A stretch of 64,000 nucleotides of DNA from DATARH01 sp963847345 (GCA_963847345.1 CAWJZU010000020.1:248001-312000), one strand, 5' to 3'; shown: positions 54,606 through 63,933, numbered from the stretch's first letter. Notes: generated from the letters alone by a model not told the origin. Translations and numbers: made by a program.

Positions 54606-57062
54606 GTGAAAGGAAGACGCTTCGCTGTCGGCGCGGCGGTTCAAACGACGGTGAGTGCGGCAGCTATCGTCCTGTTGCCGTTTTTCCGACAACTTGACGC
54701 GCAGGAGGTCAATTCCGGCGCCGCTACGGAAATAACGCTTCCCGCCATCGAGGTAACGGCGACGCCGCTCCCCGGCGGGGGCGTGGATCGCGACAAGGTA
54801 CCGGCGACGGTGCTCTCGGTCCCGGCCGAGGATTTCGCGCGCAATCCGCCGGCGACGATAACCGAAACGCTGTTCCAGCAGGTCCCGGGCGTGTCGGTAT
54901 CCGATCCGAACGGCAACGCGGTTGCGCAGGAACTCAACTATCGCGGCTTTTCCGCTTCCTCGCTGCAGGGCGCGCCGCAGGGGCTTGCCGTTTACATGAA
55001 CGGGATCAGGCTCAACGAGGCGTTCGGGGACACCGTGAACTGGGACTTGATCCCGACCAACGTGATCGAGAGCGCCGATTTGTGGACGAACAACCCCGTA
55101 TTCGGCCTGAACGCCCTGGGCGGTGCGATAAACCTGCGGACGAAAAACGGTTTCACCTGGCAAGGGTTCGAAGGCAACGTGCAGGGCGGCTCGTTCGGAC
55201 GCATCGCCAGCGAGGCGCAATATGGCGCGAAATTCGGCGACCGCGCCGTCTATGTCGCCGGTCAGGTGCTGCACGATGGCGGCTGGCGGTTCCGCTCGCC
55301 GGTCACTCTCGCCCGCGCCTATGGCGACATCGGCTGGCGGGGCGACCGGGGCGAGCTGCATCTGGTCGGCTCGGCTGCAACGGCCTCGTTCGGCGCCACC
55401 GCGGCGACGCCAGTCGATCTTCTCGAACTCGACAAGCGCTCGGTCTACACGACGCCGCAGACGACGCAGAACACCGCGGGCAGCGTCGCGCTGAACGGCA
55501 AATGGTCGGTAACCGATACCTGGCAGCTGCAAGGCAACGCCTATGTCCGGCGGTTTCAGCAGGATCACGACGACGGCAACCCCGCCAACATCGAGCGATG
55601 CAGCAACAGCGCCAGTCCGCCGTTTCGTAATCACCTCTGCCTGGAGGATGACGGGTTTCCACGACCCAATCCGGTGACTGCCGCGTTCCGCGACCGGTTC
55701 GCCATTCTCGATCCGGCAAACAACCCGATCCCCTGCCCTCCGGGATCGGGCAACACCTGCAATACCACGCCATACGGCACGATCGACCGCACGATGACCG
55801 GCGCAACGACGACCGGAGTTTCGCTACAGGCCACGAATACTGGCACGCTGTTCGGACACAACAACCGGCTGGTGGCCGGCGGCAGCATCGATCACGGCAA
55901 CGTCAATTTCCAGAGCAGCAGCACGCTCGGCTTTCTCAATTCCAATCTGGTGGTCGTAATGAACCCCGAGATCCCCGGCGACGGGTCCGTGATCCACACG
56001 CTCGGCGGTTTCGGGTACGTCCCGGTGAACATAGACACAAGGAACACCTACTACGGTCTTTACGCGCTCAATGTCTTCGATGTGGCCGAGCCGCTCTCGT
56101 TAACGCTGGGCGGGCGGCTGAACGTTGCCAATATCGGGTTGGGCGATCAGTTGGGAACCACCCCGGACCTCAACGGCAATCAGAGCTACACGCACTTCAA
56201 TCCGGTCACCGGGCTGACATACAAGCTCACGCCGCGCCTTACGGCCTTCGGCAGCTGGTCGACAGCCAACCGCACCCCGACGCCGGTGGAATTGGCCTGC
56301 GCCGATCCGGTACGGCCCTGCCTGATCGAAAGTTCGCTGGTGGCCGATCCGCCTTTGAAGCAAGTCGTCGCTCATACCTACGAGATCGGGTTGCGCGACC
56401 GGCGGCCGCTCGGCGACGGCGAGCTGCAATGGCAGGCTGCGCTGTTTCGTACGAACACCAATGACGACATCATTTCGGTCGCCAGCACCATCTCGGGGCG
56501 CGGGTTCTTTCAGAATGTTCCCGGCACGCGGCGCCAGGGTTTCGAGACCGGTCTGCGCTATAACGCCGCGCAATGGTCGGCTTTCGTCAACTACAGCTTT
56601 CTCGATGCGACGTACCAGTTCACCGGCGACCTTCCGTCGCCCAACAATCCGATGGCGGACCCGGACGGCAACGTGCATGTCGTCCCCGGAGACCGCATAC
56701 CCGGAATCCCGCAACAGCTGGCGAAAATGGGGGTCGAATATCAGCCCATGCCGGGGTTGAAGCTCGGGGCGGATATTGTCGTCGTCGGCAACCGGTTCTT
56801 CGTCGGCGACGACGCCAACCAGAATCCGAAGCTGCCGGGCTATTGGGTCGCCAACCTGCGAGCCTCGTACCAGGTCACCGAACGGGTGCAGATATTTGCG
56901 TTGATGAACAACATGTTCAACAAACAATACGCATTGTACGGGACCTACTTCGACCCGGAAGCCGTCCAAAATGTGAAGCTGCCCGTCGTGCTGAACGATC
57001 GCCGCACCGAGGTGCTCGGCCCGCCATTGTCCGTCTATGGTGGCGTCCGGGTGACGTTCTGA
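54606..57062 (+). CDS. TonB-dependent outer-membrane receptor
   Basis: An 818-residue (842 from the upstream ATG at 54534) receptor. A signal peptide (VGAAVQTTVSAAAIVLLPFF, cleavage near LDAQ) is followed by a TonB-box-like IEVTATP, the plug domain (TITETLFQQVPGVSVSDPNG, RGFSASS, NPVFGLNALGGAINLRTKNG) and a 22-strand barrel ending in YGGVRVTF with terminal Phe. Loops contain CxxC-like cysteine pairs. GTG 54606 is favoured by GGAGGGGGG just upstream. It imports a siderophore, vitamin or other bulky nutrient. Its convergent neighbours (cupredoxin, FTR1) suggest iron, but that is inference. Confidence 0.92.
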   Translation: MKGRRFAVGAAVQTTVSAAAIVLLPFFRQLDAQEVNSGAATEITLPAIEVTATPLPGGGVDRDKVPATVLSVPAEDFARNPPATITETLFQQVPGVSVSDPNGNAVAQELNYRGFSASSLQGAPQGLAVYMNGIRLNEAFGDTVNWDLIPTNVIESADLWTNNPVFGLNALGGAINLRTKNGFTWQGFEGNVQGGSFGRIASEAQYGAKFGDRAVYVAGQVLHDGGWRFRSPVTLARAYGDIGWRGDRGELHLVGSAATASFGATAATPVDLLELDKRSVYTTPQTTQNTAGSVALNGKWSVTDTWQLQGNAYVRRFQQDHDDGNPANIERCSNSASPPFRNHLCLEDDGFPRPNPVTAAFRDRFAILDPANNPIPCPPGSGNTCNTTPYGTIDRTMTGATTTGVSLQATNTGTLFGHNNRLVAGGSIDHGNVNFQSSSTLGFLNSNLVVVMNPEIPGDGSVIHTLGGFGYVPVNIDTRNTYYGLYALNVFDVAEPLSLTLGGRLNVANIGLGDQLGTTPDLNGNQSYTHFNPVTGLTYKLTPRLTAFGSWSTANRTPTPVELACADPVRPCLIESSLVADPPLKQVVAHTYEIGLRDRRPLGDGELQWQAALFRTNTNDDIISVASTISGRGFFQNVPGTRRQGFETGLRYNAAQWSAFVNYSFLDATYQFTGDLPSPNNPMADPDGNVHVVPGDRIPGIPQQLAKMGVEYQPMPGLKLGADIVVVGNRFFVGDDANQNPKLPGYWVANLRASYQVTERVQIFALMNNMFNKQYALYGTYFDPEAVQNVKLPVVLNDRRTEVLGPPLSVYGGVRVTF

Positions 57063-57109
57063 AACCGCGGCGCCGGTGGTACGCGCAGGCCGTGAGAGCG
57101 CGCCGGTGC

Positions 57110-57877
57110 TCACAGCGGAAATTCGAGCTCGATGCGGACCCGGCCCGTATTCCGCTCGGTATTCGCATTGAGGCCGCGCAGATAGGCGGCGTCGTATCTG
57201 ACCCCGCCCGGAGCATTGATTCCCAGTTCGCGAAACCCGACACGCCCGACGAATGCCGGGCCGATCCGCTGCTCCGGCGCCTCGCCGTGCGCGCCGAGGC
57301 TGACTTGGCCGTAATACTCGAACCCCGGTTGGAAGAGCGGGACGAGTTCAACGCGCGATTGGGCGGCGAGGAACAGGCCCAGCGGGCCTTCGCTGGATGG
57401 GCCGACCTCTTTCGTGAACAGGGCGTTTACGGTATGGAGCGCGTAGAGCCCGCCGAAAAACGGCGTCTCCTTCTGCACCAGCGGGCCGACCGTAACCGCG
57501 CGCGGGTCGCCGCTGCGCGCGGTGTGCTCGTACTCTGCGAACAGGCCGAGATCGGCCCAGTATTTGCCCTGCGGCGTCAGCTGGAAAAAGCCTTCGACCG
57601 CGGCGGCGTCATAGTGGAGACCCTGCCCGGGATCGGCCGCCCACTCGCCCTCGACGCCGAGCTTGAGCCAGTCGGTGAAACCGTATTCGAGCTCGGAAAC
57701 GAATGTCTTGCTGCGCCCGATCGTGAGATTGTTCTCATGCTCCAGCTCGTGAAACTCGACGATCGGACTGCGGACCTTGAGGTCCTCGGCCGCGGCCTGA
57801 GCCGCGCATCCGGCAGCGATCGCGAGACCGAACAGTAAATCGGCTATGACAGGCACCGAACCGCGACTGCGATGCAT
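57110..57877 (-). CDS. Putative outer-membrane beta-barrel protein in the FTR1 operon
   Basis: A 255-residue exported protein with a signal peptide (IADLLFGLAIAAGCAAQAAAED, cleavage near AAA-ED). The mature part alternates short aromatic-ended strands (FVSELEYGFTDWLKLGVEGEW, KYWADLGLFAEYEH, FEYYGQVSLGAHGE) and ends VRIELEFPL, so an outer-membrane barrel of 10-12 strands is likely. I do not recognise the family. It is 52 bases after the FTR1 gene and probably cotranscribed. ATG 57877 has GGGGTGGAG upstream; a GTG at 57889 is also open. Confidence 0.7.
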   Translation of the reverse strand: MHRSRGSVPVIADLLFGLAIAAGCAAQAAAEDLKVRSPIVEFHELEHENNLTIGRSKTFVSELEYGFTDWLKLGVEGEWAADPGQGLHYDAAAVEGFFQLTPQGKYWADLGLFAEYEHTARSGDPRAVTVGPLVQKETPFFGGLYALHTVNALFTKEVGPSSEGPLGLFLAAQSRVELVPLFQPGFEYYGQVSLGAHGEAPEQRIGPAFVGRVGFRELGINAPGGVRYDAAYLRGLNANTERNTGRVRIELEFPL

Positions 57878-57929
57878 GCGCAACTCCACCCCAATCCGGG
57901 CTTATGGGTATGACAGGCGCATCCTTTTG

Positions 57930-58793
57930 CTATTTGCCCGGCTGCAGCTGAGAGGCGCGCGGATGGGTGCCCGACGACAAGCGGTCATTGGGCGGGCGCC
58001 GCCCGATGGTGCGCATCAGCCCACCGATCACTATCAGCACCGCCAGGTAGAACACGACCTGGATGCCGGAGGGCTGCGCCGTATAGCCGATCAGCGTGTG
58101 CAGCAACCTGCCGACGAGACTGTAATCGCTGAGCACAAGCGAGGTGTCCCACAGCTCGCTACCGAGCTGTGGCAGCAGGTCGGCCTGCGTCAGAAAGGCT
58201 GCCGCCTGCGCCGCCATCCCGGCGGCCAGCAGCAGGATCATCCAGCCGGTCACCGTGAACAGGTAGCGCACCGGTATCCGGACCAGCCCGAAATAAAGCA
58301 CGGCCCCGGCCGCGGCGCCGCCCGCGAGACCCAGTGCGCCCCCGAGCGCCATCCCGCCGGCCCCCTCGGCGGTCGCGGCGATCCCGTAGAGGAACAGCAC
58401 GATTTCGGAGCCCTCGCGCAGCACGGCGAGGCCGACCGCCAGCGCCAGCGCCCACAGCGGGCGGGCGCCCTCGCGCACCTCCGATCCGAGGCGATTGGCG
58501 GCGAGCGCCATCTCCTGGCCGTGCCGGGTCATCCAGACGTTGTGCCAGCCGAGCATCGCGACCGCGGTTAGCAGGACCGCGGCGTTGAACAACTCCTGCC
58601 CGATGCCGGCGACGGCAGCCTGGATCTCGCCGGCGCCGGCCGCGACGAACACCGCCCCGACAACTCCGGCGGCGATACCGCCAAAAATCCAGGCGCCGCG
58701 ATGCGCGATGCCGCGGCTCGCCGCCAGCACGATGCCGACTATCAGCGCCGCCTCCAGAACCTCACGAAAAACGATGATCGCCGTCGCCAGCAT
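57930..58793 (-). CDS. FTR1-family high-affinity iron permease
   Basis: A 287-residue, seven-helix permease. Two REGLE-type iron motifs are visible: REVLEA at residues 10-15 and REGSE near 125-129, each in a membrane helix. The family imports ferric iron that has been oxidised or bound by a partner protein. The upstream cupredoxin gene ends 12 bases before this start. This resembles the FtrABCD and EfeUO systems but lacks a Dyp peroxidase (EfeB) and P19 protein in the window. Confidence 0.92.
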   Translation of the reverse strand: MLATAIIVFREVLEAALIVGIVLAASRGIAHRGAWIFGGIAAGVVGAVFVAAGAGEIQAAVAGIGQELFNAAVLLTAVAMLGWHNVWMTRHGQEMALAANRLGSEVREGARPLWALALAVGLAVLREGSEIVLFLYGIAATAEGAGGMALGGALGLAGGAAAGAVLYFGLVRIPVRYLFTVTGWMILLLAAGMAAQAAAFLTQADLLPQLGSELWDTSLVLSDYSLVGRLLHTLIGYTAQPSGIQVVFYLAVLIVIGGLMRTIGRRPPNDRLSSGTHPRASQLQPGK

Positions 58794-58805
58794 CGCCCCC
58801 TATCC

Positions 58806-59126
58806 CTACTTTGCCACCAGAAAGCCGCGGTTGTTCGGACGGAAATCGTCGAAGAACTCGTAGCGACCGGGCTGCAGCGGGCCGACATAGACCGTCGCCG
58901 TCGCGCCCGGCGGGATCACCTTTTCCCGGCGCAGCGCCTTGCTTTCGAACTCGGCCGCGCTTTTCTGCTCGTTCTTGATCGACAGCTCGATCTTGGTTCC
59001 GGTCGGAACCTGCACCTCGGCCGGCGCGAACCCATCGTCGCGGATCGTGATCGAGACCTTCGGCTCGTCGGCGAGCGCCGGAACCGCAGTTGCGATCAGA
59101 AACGCGGTCAGGATGGCTCGGCTCAT
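58806..59126 (-). CDS. Periplasmic cupredoxin-domain protein of the iron-uptake operon
   Basis: A 106-residue exported protein. The signal peptide (AILTAFLIATAVPALA, cut before DEPK) is followed by a cupredoxin fold of the EfeO/EfeM N-terminal kind: VSITIRDDGFAPAEVQVPTGTKIELSIKNE, SAAEFESKALRREKVIPPG and GPLQPGRYEFFDDF. The conserved E-F-E-S and the F-D-D-F motif match cupredoxin_1 domains that bind Cu or Fe next to FTR1 permeases. It is the first gene of the three-gene operon. Confidence 0.85.
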   Translation of the reverse strand: MSRAILTAFLIATAVPALADEPKVSITIRDDGFAPAEVQVPTGTKIELSIKNEQKSAAEFESKALRREKVIPPGATATVYVGPLQPGRYEFFDDFRPNNRGFLVAK

Positions 59127-59368
59127 GGTTCGTATCCGTGCAATTGATAATCGATCGCACCTCTACCTTGCTTCATTGGCGGCGGCAAGCGCGTTTTTTG
59201 CCGGGAGCGTGATGTCGATAGATGGGATCGGCGGGAGGCTCTGCGGCGGCATCGGTCGGGGTAATCCGGCGAGCGTGCGCCGCAACTCGTGCCGGCGTGA
59301 AGCGGGTCCGCTATAACGGTCCCGCGAGCAACCGAAAACGCGCCACCAACAATGCAATGGAGGGAGAC

Positions 59369-60154
59369 ATGCTGGATTTGGGAATCGCCGGCCGCAAGGC
59401 GATCGTCTGCGCCGCGAGCAAGGGCCTGGGGCGCGCCTGCGCGATGGCGCTCGGGCGGGCCGGGGTCGAGCTGGTGATCACCGCGCGCACCGCCGAGACG
59501 CTCGAGCAGACCGCCGCCGACATCCGCCGCGAGACCGGCGCGAAGGTGACCGCCGTCGCCGGCGACATCACGACCGAGGCCGGTCGCGAGCAGGCCCTCG
59601 CCGCCTGCCCGGAGCCGGATATCCTCGTCAACAACGCCGGCGGCCCGCCGCACGGCGACTTTCGCGAATGGGGCATCGAGGACTGGCAGAAGGCGGTCAA
59701 CGCCAACATGCTGACCCCGATCATGCTGATCAAGGCGACCGTCGACGGCATGTCGCAGCGCAAGTTCGGGCGTATCGTCAACATCACCTCGGGCTCGGTG
59801 AAGTCGCCGATCCCCAATCTCGGCATGAGCAACGGCGCCCGCGCCGGGCTGACCGGGTTTGTCGCGGGTCTCGCGCGGCAGGTCGCGCGACACAATGTCA
59901 CGATCAACAATCTGCTGCCGGGTCCGTTTCTGACCGACCGGCTGCGCTCCGGGATCGAGTTCGAGGCGCGCCGCCAGAACATCTCGTTCGACGAGATGCT
60001 GGCGCGGCGCTCGGCGACGAACCCGGCCGGCCGGGTCGGCGACCCGAAGGAATTCGGCGACGCCTGCGCCTTTCTGTGCGCCGCCAGCTCCGGCTTTATC
60101 GTTGGCCAGAACCTGCTGCTCGACGGCGGCGCGTTCAACTCGACAATGGGCTAG
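59369..60154 (+). CDS. SDR-family oxidoreductase lacking the canonical Tyr-x-x-x-Lys
   Basis: A 261-residue short-chain dehydrogenase-like protein. The cofactor loop (AIVCAASKGLGRACAMALGRAG), NNAGG, and INNLLPGPFLTDR are clear and the length is standard. In the active-site region, however, the sequence reads SGSVKSPIPNLGMSNGARAGLTGFVAG: Ser is kept but Tyr and Lys of YxxxK are replaced by Ser/Asn and Arg. This pattern is known from a divergent SDR group whose reaction is unclear. The ATG at 59369 has GGAGGGA upstream. Confidence 0.85.
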   Translation: MLDLGIAGRKAIVCAASKGLGRACAMALGRAGVELVITARTAETLEQTAADIRRETGAKVTAVAGDITTEAGREQALAACPEPDILVNNAGGPPHGDFREWGIEDWQKAVNANMLTPIMLIKATVDGMSQRKFGRIVNITSGSVKSPIPNLGMSNGARAGLTGFVAGLARQVARHNVTINNLLPGPFLTDRLRSGIEFEARRQNISFDEMLARRSATNPAGRVGDPKEFGDACAFLCAASSGFIVGQNLLLDGGAFNSTMG

Positions 60155-60301
60155 CCGGGGGAAGCAAGCCAAGGCGCACGTCGCGAAAGCAAAATGTGGG
60201 CGTCTCCCCGGCGCACCGTAACCAATGCGCAACACACTTCCGCGACAATGCGAATGTGAGAAGTTCGTCCGCGATGAGGTCCGGACGCGGGGAGGCAGGC
60301 G

Positions 60302-60529
60302 ATGCTGGCTCACGAGTGGCTCGAATTGGAGGCCCTGTGCGAGCGCATCGGCCAGCTGCGCGAGCGCCTTGCCGCGGCGCGCAACACCGGCAACACCGGC
60401 CTCGTCGAGGGCCTCAGCTCGGAGATGGCCCTGGCGAGCCGGCAGCGCCAGCTGCTGGTGCGGCATATCTCGACGCGGCTCGGCTCGACGGAAACCGGTC
60501 CGCCGCCCACGTCCAGACCCGCTGCATGA
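60302..60529 (+). CDS. Small helical protein, hypothetical
   Basis: A 75-residue frame with GGGGAGG about eight bases before the ATG. Most of it is predicted helix with heptad-like Leu/Ala spacing (ELEALCERIGQLRERLAAAR, SEMALASRQRQLLVRHISTRL), so a short coiled coil is likely. No family is recognised. It lies between the SDR and the phosphatase gene on the same strand. Confidence 0.45.
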   Translation: MLAHEWLELEALCERIGQLRERLAAARNTGNTGLVEGLSSEMALASRQRQLLVRHISTRLGSTETGPPPTSRPAA

Positions 60530-60682
60530 CGCGAGGCCCGCGGGCTGACGGGCTGGCGCGTCCGGATCGACCGCAATTGCGCGTTGGTGCCGGGTCGGTA
60601 TCGAGAGAGGTCGGAGCACGCCCGTCCGCTCGCGACCGGACCGCTTGTTCCGCCATCCTTGCCTTGCCATATCGCCATTGAA

Positions 60683-61298
60683 ATGGTTAACGCCCCCGAC
60701 TTTTTCCGCTTCACGATCTGCGGCATCCCGGAACTCGGCTCGCATTGCGAGGCCGGCGTCACGCATGTCCTGTCGATCCTCGACCCGGAGCATCCCGAAC
60801 CGCCCGAGTTCGAGGACTACGCGCCGCATCGGCGGCTGGCGCTGCGCTTCCACGACATCATCGAGCCCACTCCGGGCCGCTACGCGCCGAGCCGCGACGA
60901 TGTCATCAGGCTGCTCGAATTCGGGCGCGAGTTGAGCGATGCCGACGCGTGCCATTTGCTGGTGCATTGCCACGCCGGCGTATCGCGCTCGACGGCCGCG
61001 ACGGCGCTGATCCTGGCGCAGGCGCATCCCGCCCGCCCGGCCCGCGACGTGCTCGACGCGGTGTCGCAAATCCGGCCGCGCGCCTGGCCCAATCTGCGCA
61101 TTCTCGAATACGGCGACGACCTGCTCGGCCGCCGCGGCGAGATCGTCGCGGCCGTCAGCCGCGGTCTACCGCCGCGTCCTCGACCGCGAGCCGTATCTGC
61201 AGGAAGCAATGATCGAAGGCGGCCGAGCCCGCGAGATAACCGCCGCGCTTGAGCGTTCCATGATTGCTTCTGAAAATGGCGCGCCATCGGCTCTCTGA
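60683..61298 (+). CDS. Dual-specificity/tyrosine protein phosphatase, frameshift near 3' end
   Basis: A small phosphatase of the HC-x5-R type: LLVHCHAGVSRSTAA has the nucleophile Cys at residue 96 and Arg at 102; the general-acid loop is probably FHDIIEP. N-terminal MVNAPDFFRFTICGIPEL and RPRAWPNLRILEYGDDLLG are typical of alphaproteobacterial tyrosine phosphatases. As written the frame drifts into Arg/Pro-rich sequence and stops at 61252; removing one C near 61159-61161 gives VSAVYRRVLDREPYLQEAMI and a stop at 61298, about 204 residues. Probably cytoplasmic; the substrate is unknown. Confidence 0.82.
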
Positions 61299-61958
61299 AA
61301 AATCGGCAATTGGGCCGCCAATTGGCCCACACCAGAGCGGTGACCGACAGCAGAATGGCAGCGACCATGACCCCGGTACTTACAAGCCCGGCCGGCGTCA
61401 TCCGGGCCATCGCATTCAGCGACACGCTATTGCCGACGCGAAACTCCACGCTCGCCCTTATTTCCTCAGGATGGACGCCGCCGCTTGCATACTGCCCTTC
61501 AGGTTGTGTTATCGGCGCCTGCATATCGGATGACCACTTCTGGAAAATGGATGCCGGACTTCCCTATTCCGTCCGGCACGCGCCGGGCATCGCGCGCGTT
61601 GACAACGATTTTCATTTTTTTGGCTGCGGTGCAGGTGGTGTCTGAGGCTTCGGTGGTGGAGGGCGTTGACTTCGTTGTGGGAGGTGTAAGATCCTTTTTC
61701 AGGCTATCTCCAACTACCCGCGATCTCATAGACCTTATCTGCCTATTTGAGGGTGATTTGTTATCAGAGGCCATTGCGTATATGTCCCAGCTATGTAGAA
61801 TTTAACGAACAGGTGGTCTCGGTGATGAAGGTCGCGGTGGTGGAGGTGTCTGCGGTCGCGGCGGCGGAGGACGTTGGCTGGTGGGCGGAGGATTTATCGT
61901 TCTTTTTACTGACCCCTCCTCAATCCTGATCCGCGGGGGTGCCGGCGATGACGAGATT
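61299..61958. other. AT-richer gap with only weak coding signal
   Basis: No gene can be called firmly. A minus-strand frame from 61524 starts MQAPITQPEGQYASGG and has one plausible membrane helix (LVSTGVMVAAILLSVTALVW) but then runs antisense through the phosphatase gene. Another minus frame (61499-61774) begins MASDNKSPSNRQIRSM. A hairpin CAATTGG-CGGC-CCAATTG followed by GATTTTT lies near 61305 on the minus strand and could be a terminator for either. GGTGGTxGCGGxGG-like simple repeats fill 61806-61890. Confidence 0.4.
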
Positions 61959-62651
61959 CTAGCCATGGGAAAAAGCTCCCTCCGTGACGCTTGGAAATTC
62001 CAAGATTACGTTCTTCCTGTCCATGCCAAGGTATAGAACCGGGATTGTATCGACCACCACTATCTCTTGGTTCTCATCAGCGCGTTGCGCATACACCGTT
62101 ACCGAAGTAAGGAGAAGTTCTCTCTCGTCACCGCCCTCAGAATATGCACTGATCCAACCCTGATAAATTTTGTTATGTATGGGATCTCTAATGACAACCC
62201 AATTCTCTATCGTGCGAGAATTGAGCGTAAATCCCCATATATCGACCTCGCTCTGACGCGTGGTTAGTCCCACACGAAATAATAATTTGTGTATATATCC
62301 ATACGTTCGAGCCAACGAAATTAAGAATGCTATAATCGTCGCCATTCCGATAGCAATTATTATCCGAAAAATATTGACTGATGCCTGCGCATTCAAGGTG
62401 GGTAATTCATGAATACGATCAGAAACTGCGGCCCAGTAGTCACTGTGGACACCATTTATCAGCCAGATATACGTCCCCTCGGTGATACCGGCGAGTGCAT
62501 ACGACGCGACGCCGTACATAAATATCTGTAATGCATTCTCGAGGTCAGATCTAGGTTGTTTCGGTCCAAGAGATTTTATAATGCCAAGAGCGATAATTCC
62601 CGGAATCAGCAAGAACAGTATTTTGAGTGCGGCTTCGCTTATTCCCATCAT
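61959..62651 (-). CDS. Membrane protein, DUF6338-like
   Basis: A 230-residue protein that I believe belongs to DUF6338: start ISEAALKILFLLIPGIIALGIIKSLGPKQPRSDLENAL, then further hydrophobic segments (FMYGVASYALAGI; IIIAIGMATIIAFLISLA) and a C-terminal soluble beta domain (WGFTLNSRTIENWVVIRD, KIYQGWISAYSEG, LLLTSVTVYA). Base composition is clearly less GC-rich than the neighbours and codons such as AAA, ATA and TTA are frequent, which suggests horizontal acquisition with the nearby recombinase. Such proteins often accompany mobile or defence loci; the function is unknown. Confidence 0.65.
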   Translation of the reverse strand: MMGISEAALKILFLLIPGIIALGIIKSLGPKQPRSDLENALQIFMYGVASYALAGITEGTYIWLINGVHSDYWAAVSDRIHELPTLNAQASVNIFRIIIAIGMATIIAFLISLARTYGYIHKLLFRVGLTTRQSEVDIWGFTLNSRTIENWVVIRDPIHNKIYQGWISAYSEGGDERELLLTSVTVYAQRADENQEIVVVDTIPVLYLGMDRKNVILEFPSVTEGAFSHG

Positions 62652-62761
62652 TTTCTGATTGAGTCCCGTGAGGATCGTCTCTTGCTACGTTAATATGTTC
62701 GTGCTCAAAATCACCCTAAGCATGGCCCTCAACGTCGTCGCCCTCATTCTTCATCTGGGAT

Positions 62762-63310
62762 TTAAGCGGTGAGCTGGAAAATCGTCCATCTGCTAACATT
62801 ATAGCTGCGACCGATCTCGGCAAGAGTTTCGTCGCCTCGTTCGCGGCGCGCGATGGCCTCACGTTTCTGGTGCGGCGTCAGTTTTGGCTTCCGGCCCAGC
62901 TTAACGCCGTGCGCCTTGGCACGGGCGCGGCCTTCGCCGGTGCGGGTGCGGATCAGGTCACGTTCGAATTCCGCCAAACCGCCAAGCACCGTTAACATGA
63001 GGCGACCATGCGGGGTCGTGGTGTCGGCCCGTTTGTCGCTGAGCGAACGGAAACCGGCCTGCTTGCCGGTGATCATCGCAAACGTATTGAGAAGATCGCG
63101 GGTCGAGCGCGCCAGCCGGTCGAGCCGCGTCACCATCAGCACGTCGCCGGGGCCGAGCGCATCGAGCGACCGGCGGAGTTGCGCCCGGTCGGTCTTGGCT
63201 CCGCTCGCCACTTCGCGGAACACTTTTTCGGCTCCCGAGGCGGTCAGCGCAGTAATCTGCGCATCGACGCTCTGGCCGTCCGTTGACACCCGTGCATAGA
63301 AGTAGATCAT
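62762..63310 (-). CDS. Serine recombinase (resolvase/invertase family)
   Basis: A 182-residue small serine recombinase. The catalytic Ser is in YARVSTDGQSVDAQ; the arginine motif is VTRLDRLARSTRDLLN; the E-helix region GLAEFERDLIRTRTGEGRARAKAHGVKLGR and a C-terminal helix-turn-helix (AEIGRSYNVSRWTIF) complete the standard Tn3-resolvase/invertase plan. ATG 63310 is chosen because the family starts M-x-x-Y-A-R-V-S; a longer frame reaches 63379. No transposase or inverted-repeat end is visible, so it may be a remnant. It marks an accessory insertion with the DUF6338-like gene. Confidence 0.9.
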   Translation of the reverse strand: MIYFYARVSTDGQSVDAQITALTASGAEKVFREVASGAKTDRAQLRRSLDALGPGDVLMVTRLDRLARSTRDLLNTFAMITGKQAGFRSLSDKRADTTTPHGRLMLTVLGGLAEFERDLIRTRTGEGRARAKAHGVKLGRKPKLTPHQKREAIARRERGDETLAEIGRSYNVSRWTIFQLTA

Positions 63311-63459
63311 GCCCACATTTTGCACGTATATTTTACACAGGCAAACGGGTTTGATGTCAGAGGCTTGGGTTTTGTCCAAAAATCTTGATCCGTGCGCGGC
63401 ACCGATGTGGGAAACCGTTGTTATCGTTTAGTCAAGCTGAAATCAAGCGATGAGACGCA

Positions 63460-63933
63460 ATGGCTAAGAACACGATTTGCCTATGGTACGATAGGGATGC
63501 CGAAGAGGCTGCCCGCTTCTACGCCCAAACGTTTCCTGATAGCACGGTAGGTGCCGTCCATCGTGCTCCGGGCGATTACCCGTCCGGCAAGGCGGGCGAC
63601 GTGCTCACGGTGGAATTCACGGTCGCCGGCATCCCCTGTATCGGTCTCAACGGCGGTCCCGCGTTCCAGCATAACGAAGCCTTCTCGTTCCAGATCGCCA
63701 CCGACGATCAGCAAGAGACTGACCGCTACTGGAACGCCATCGTCGGCAATGGCGGCCAGGAGAGCGCGTGCGGCTGGTGCAAAGACAAGTGGGGCGTGTC
63801 CTGGCAAATCACGCCGCGCGTGCTGATCGAGGCGCTTGCCGTCGGCGGCGACGAGGCAAAGCGCGCGTTCGACGCGATGATGGGCATGCGGAAGATCGAC
63901 GTTGCCGCGATCGAGGCAGCCCGGCGCGGATGA
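63460..63933 (+). CDS. VOC-family protein (PhnB / 3-dmu-9_3-mt type glyoxalase fold)
   Basis: A 157-residue protein of the vicinal-oxygen-chelate superfamily. It begins NTICLWYDRDAEEAARFYAQTFPDS, then VEFTVAGIPCIGLNGGPAFQHNEAFSFQI, and the final part DRYWNAIVGNGGQESACGWCKDKWGVSWQI is the signature of the group annotated as 3-demethylubiquinone-9 3-methyltransferase-like. True methyltransferase activity is unlikely; the reaction is unknown. It has returned to the GC-rich composition of the chromosome. Confidence 0.85.
   Translation: MAKNTICLWYDRDAEEAARFYAQTFPDSTVGAVHRAPGDYPSGKAGDVLTVEFTVAGIPCIGLNGGPAFQHNEAFSFQIATDDQQETDRYWNAIVGNGGQESACGWCKDKWGVSWQITPRVLIEALAVGGDEAKRAFDAMMGMRKIDVAAIEAARRG

Noticed and set aside
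60880..61524. Minus-strand frame MQAPITQPEG... as a full gene
   Set aside because: Only the first 70 residues look protein-like; the rest is antisense to the phosphatase gene. Kept only as a note on the 61299-61958 gap.
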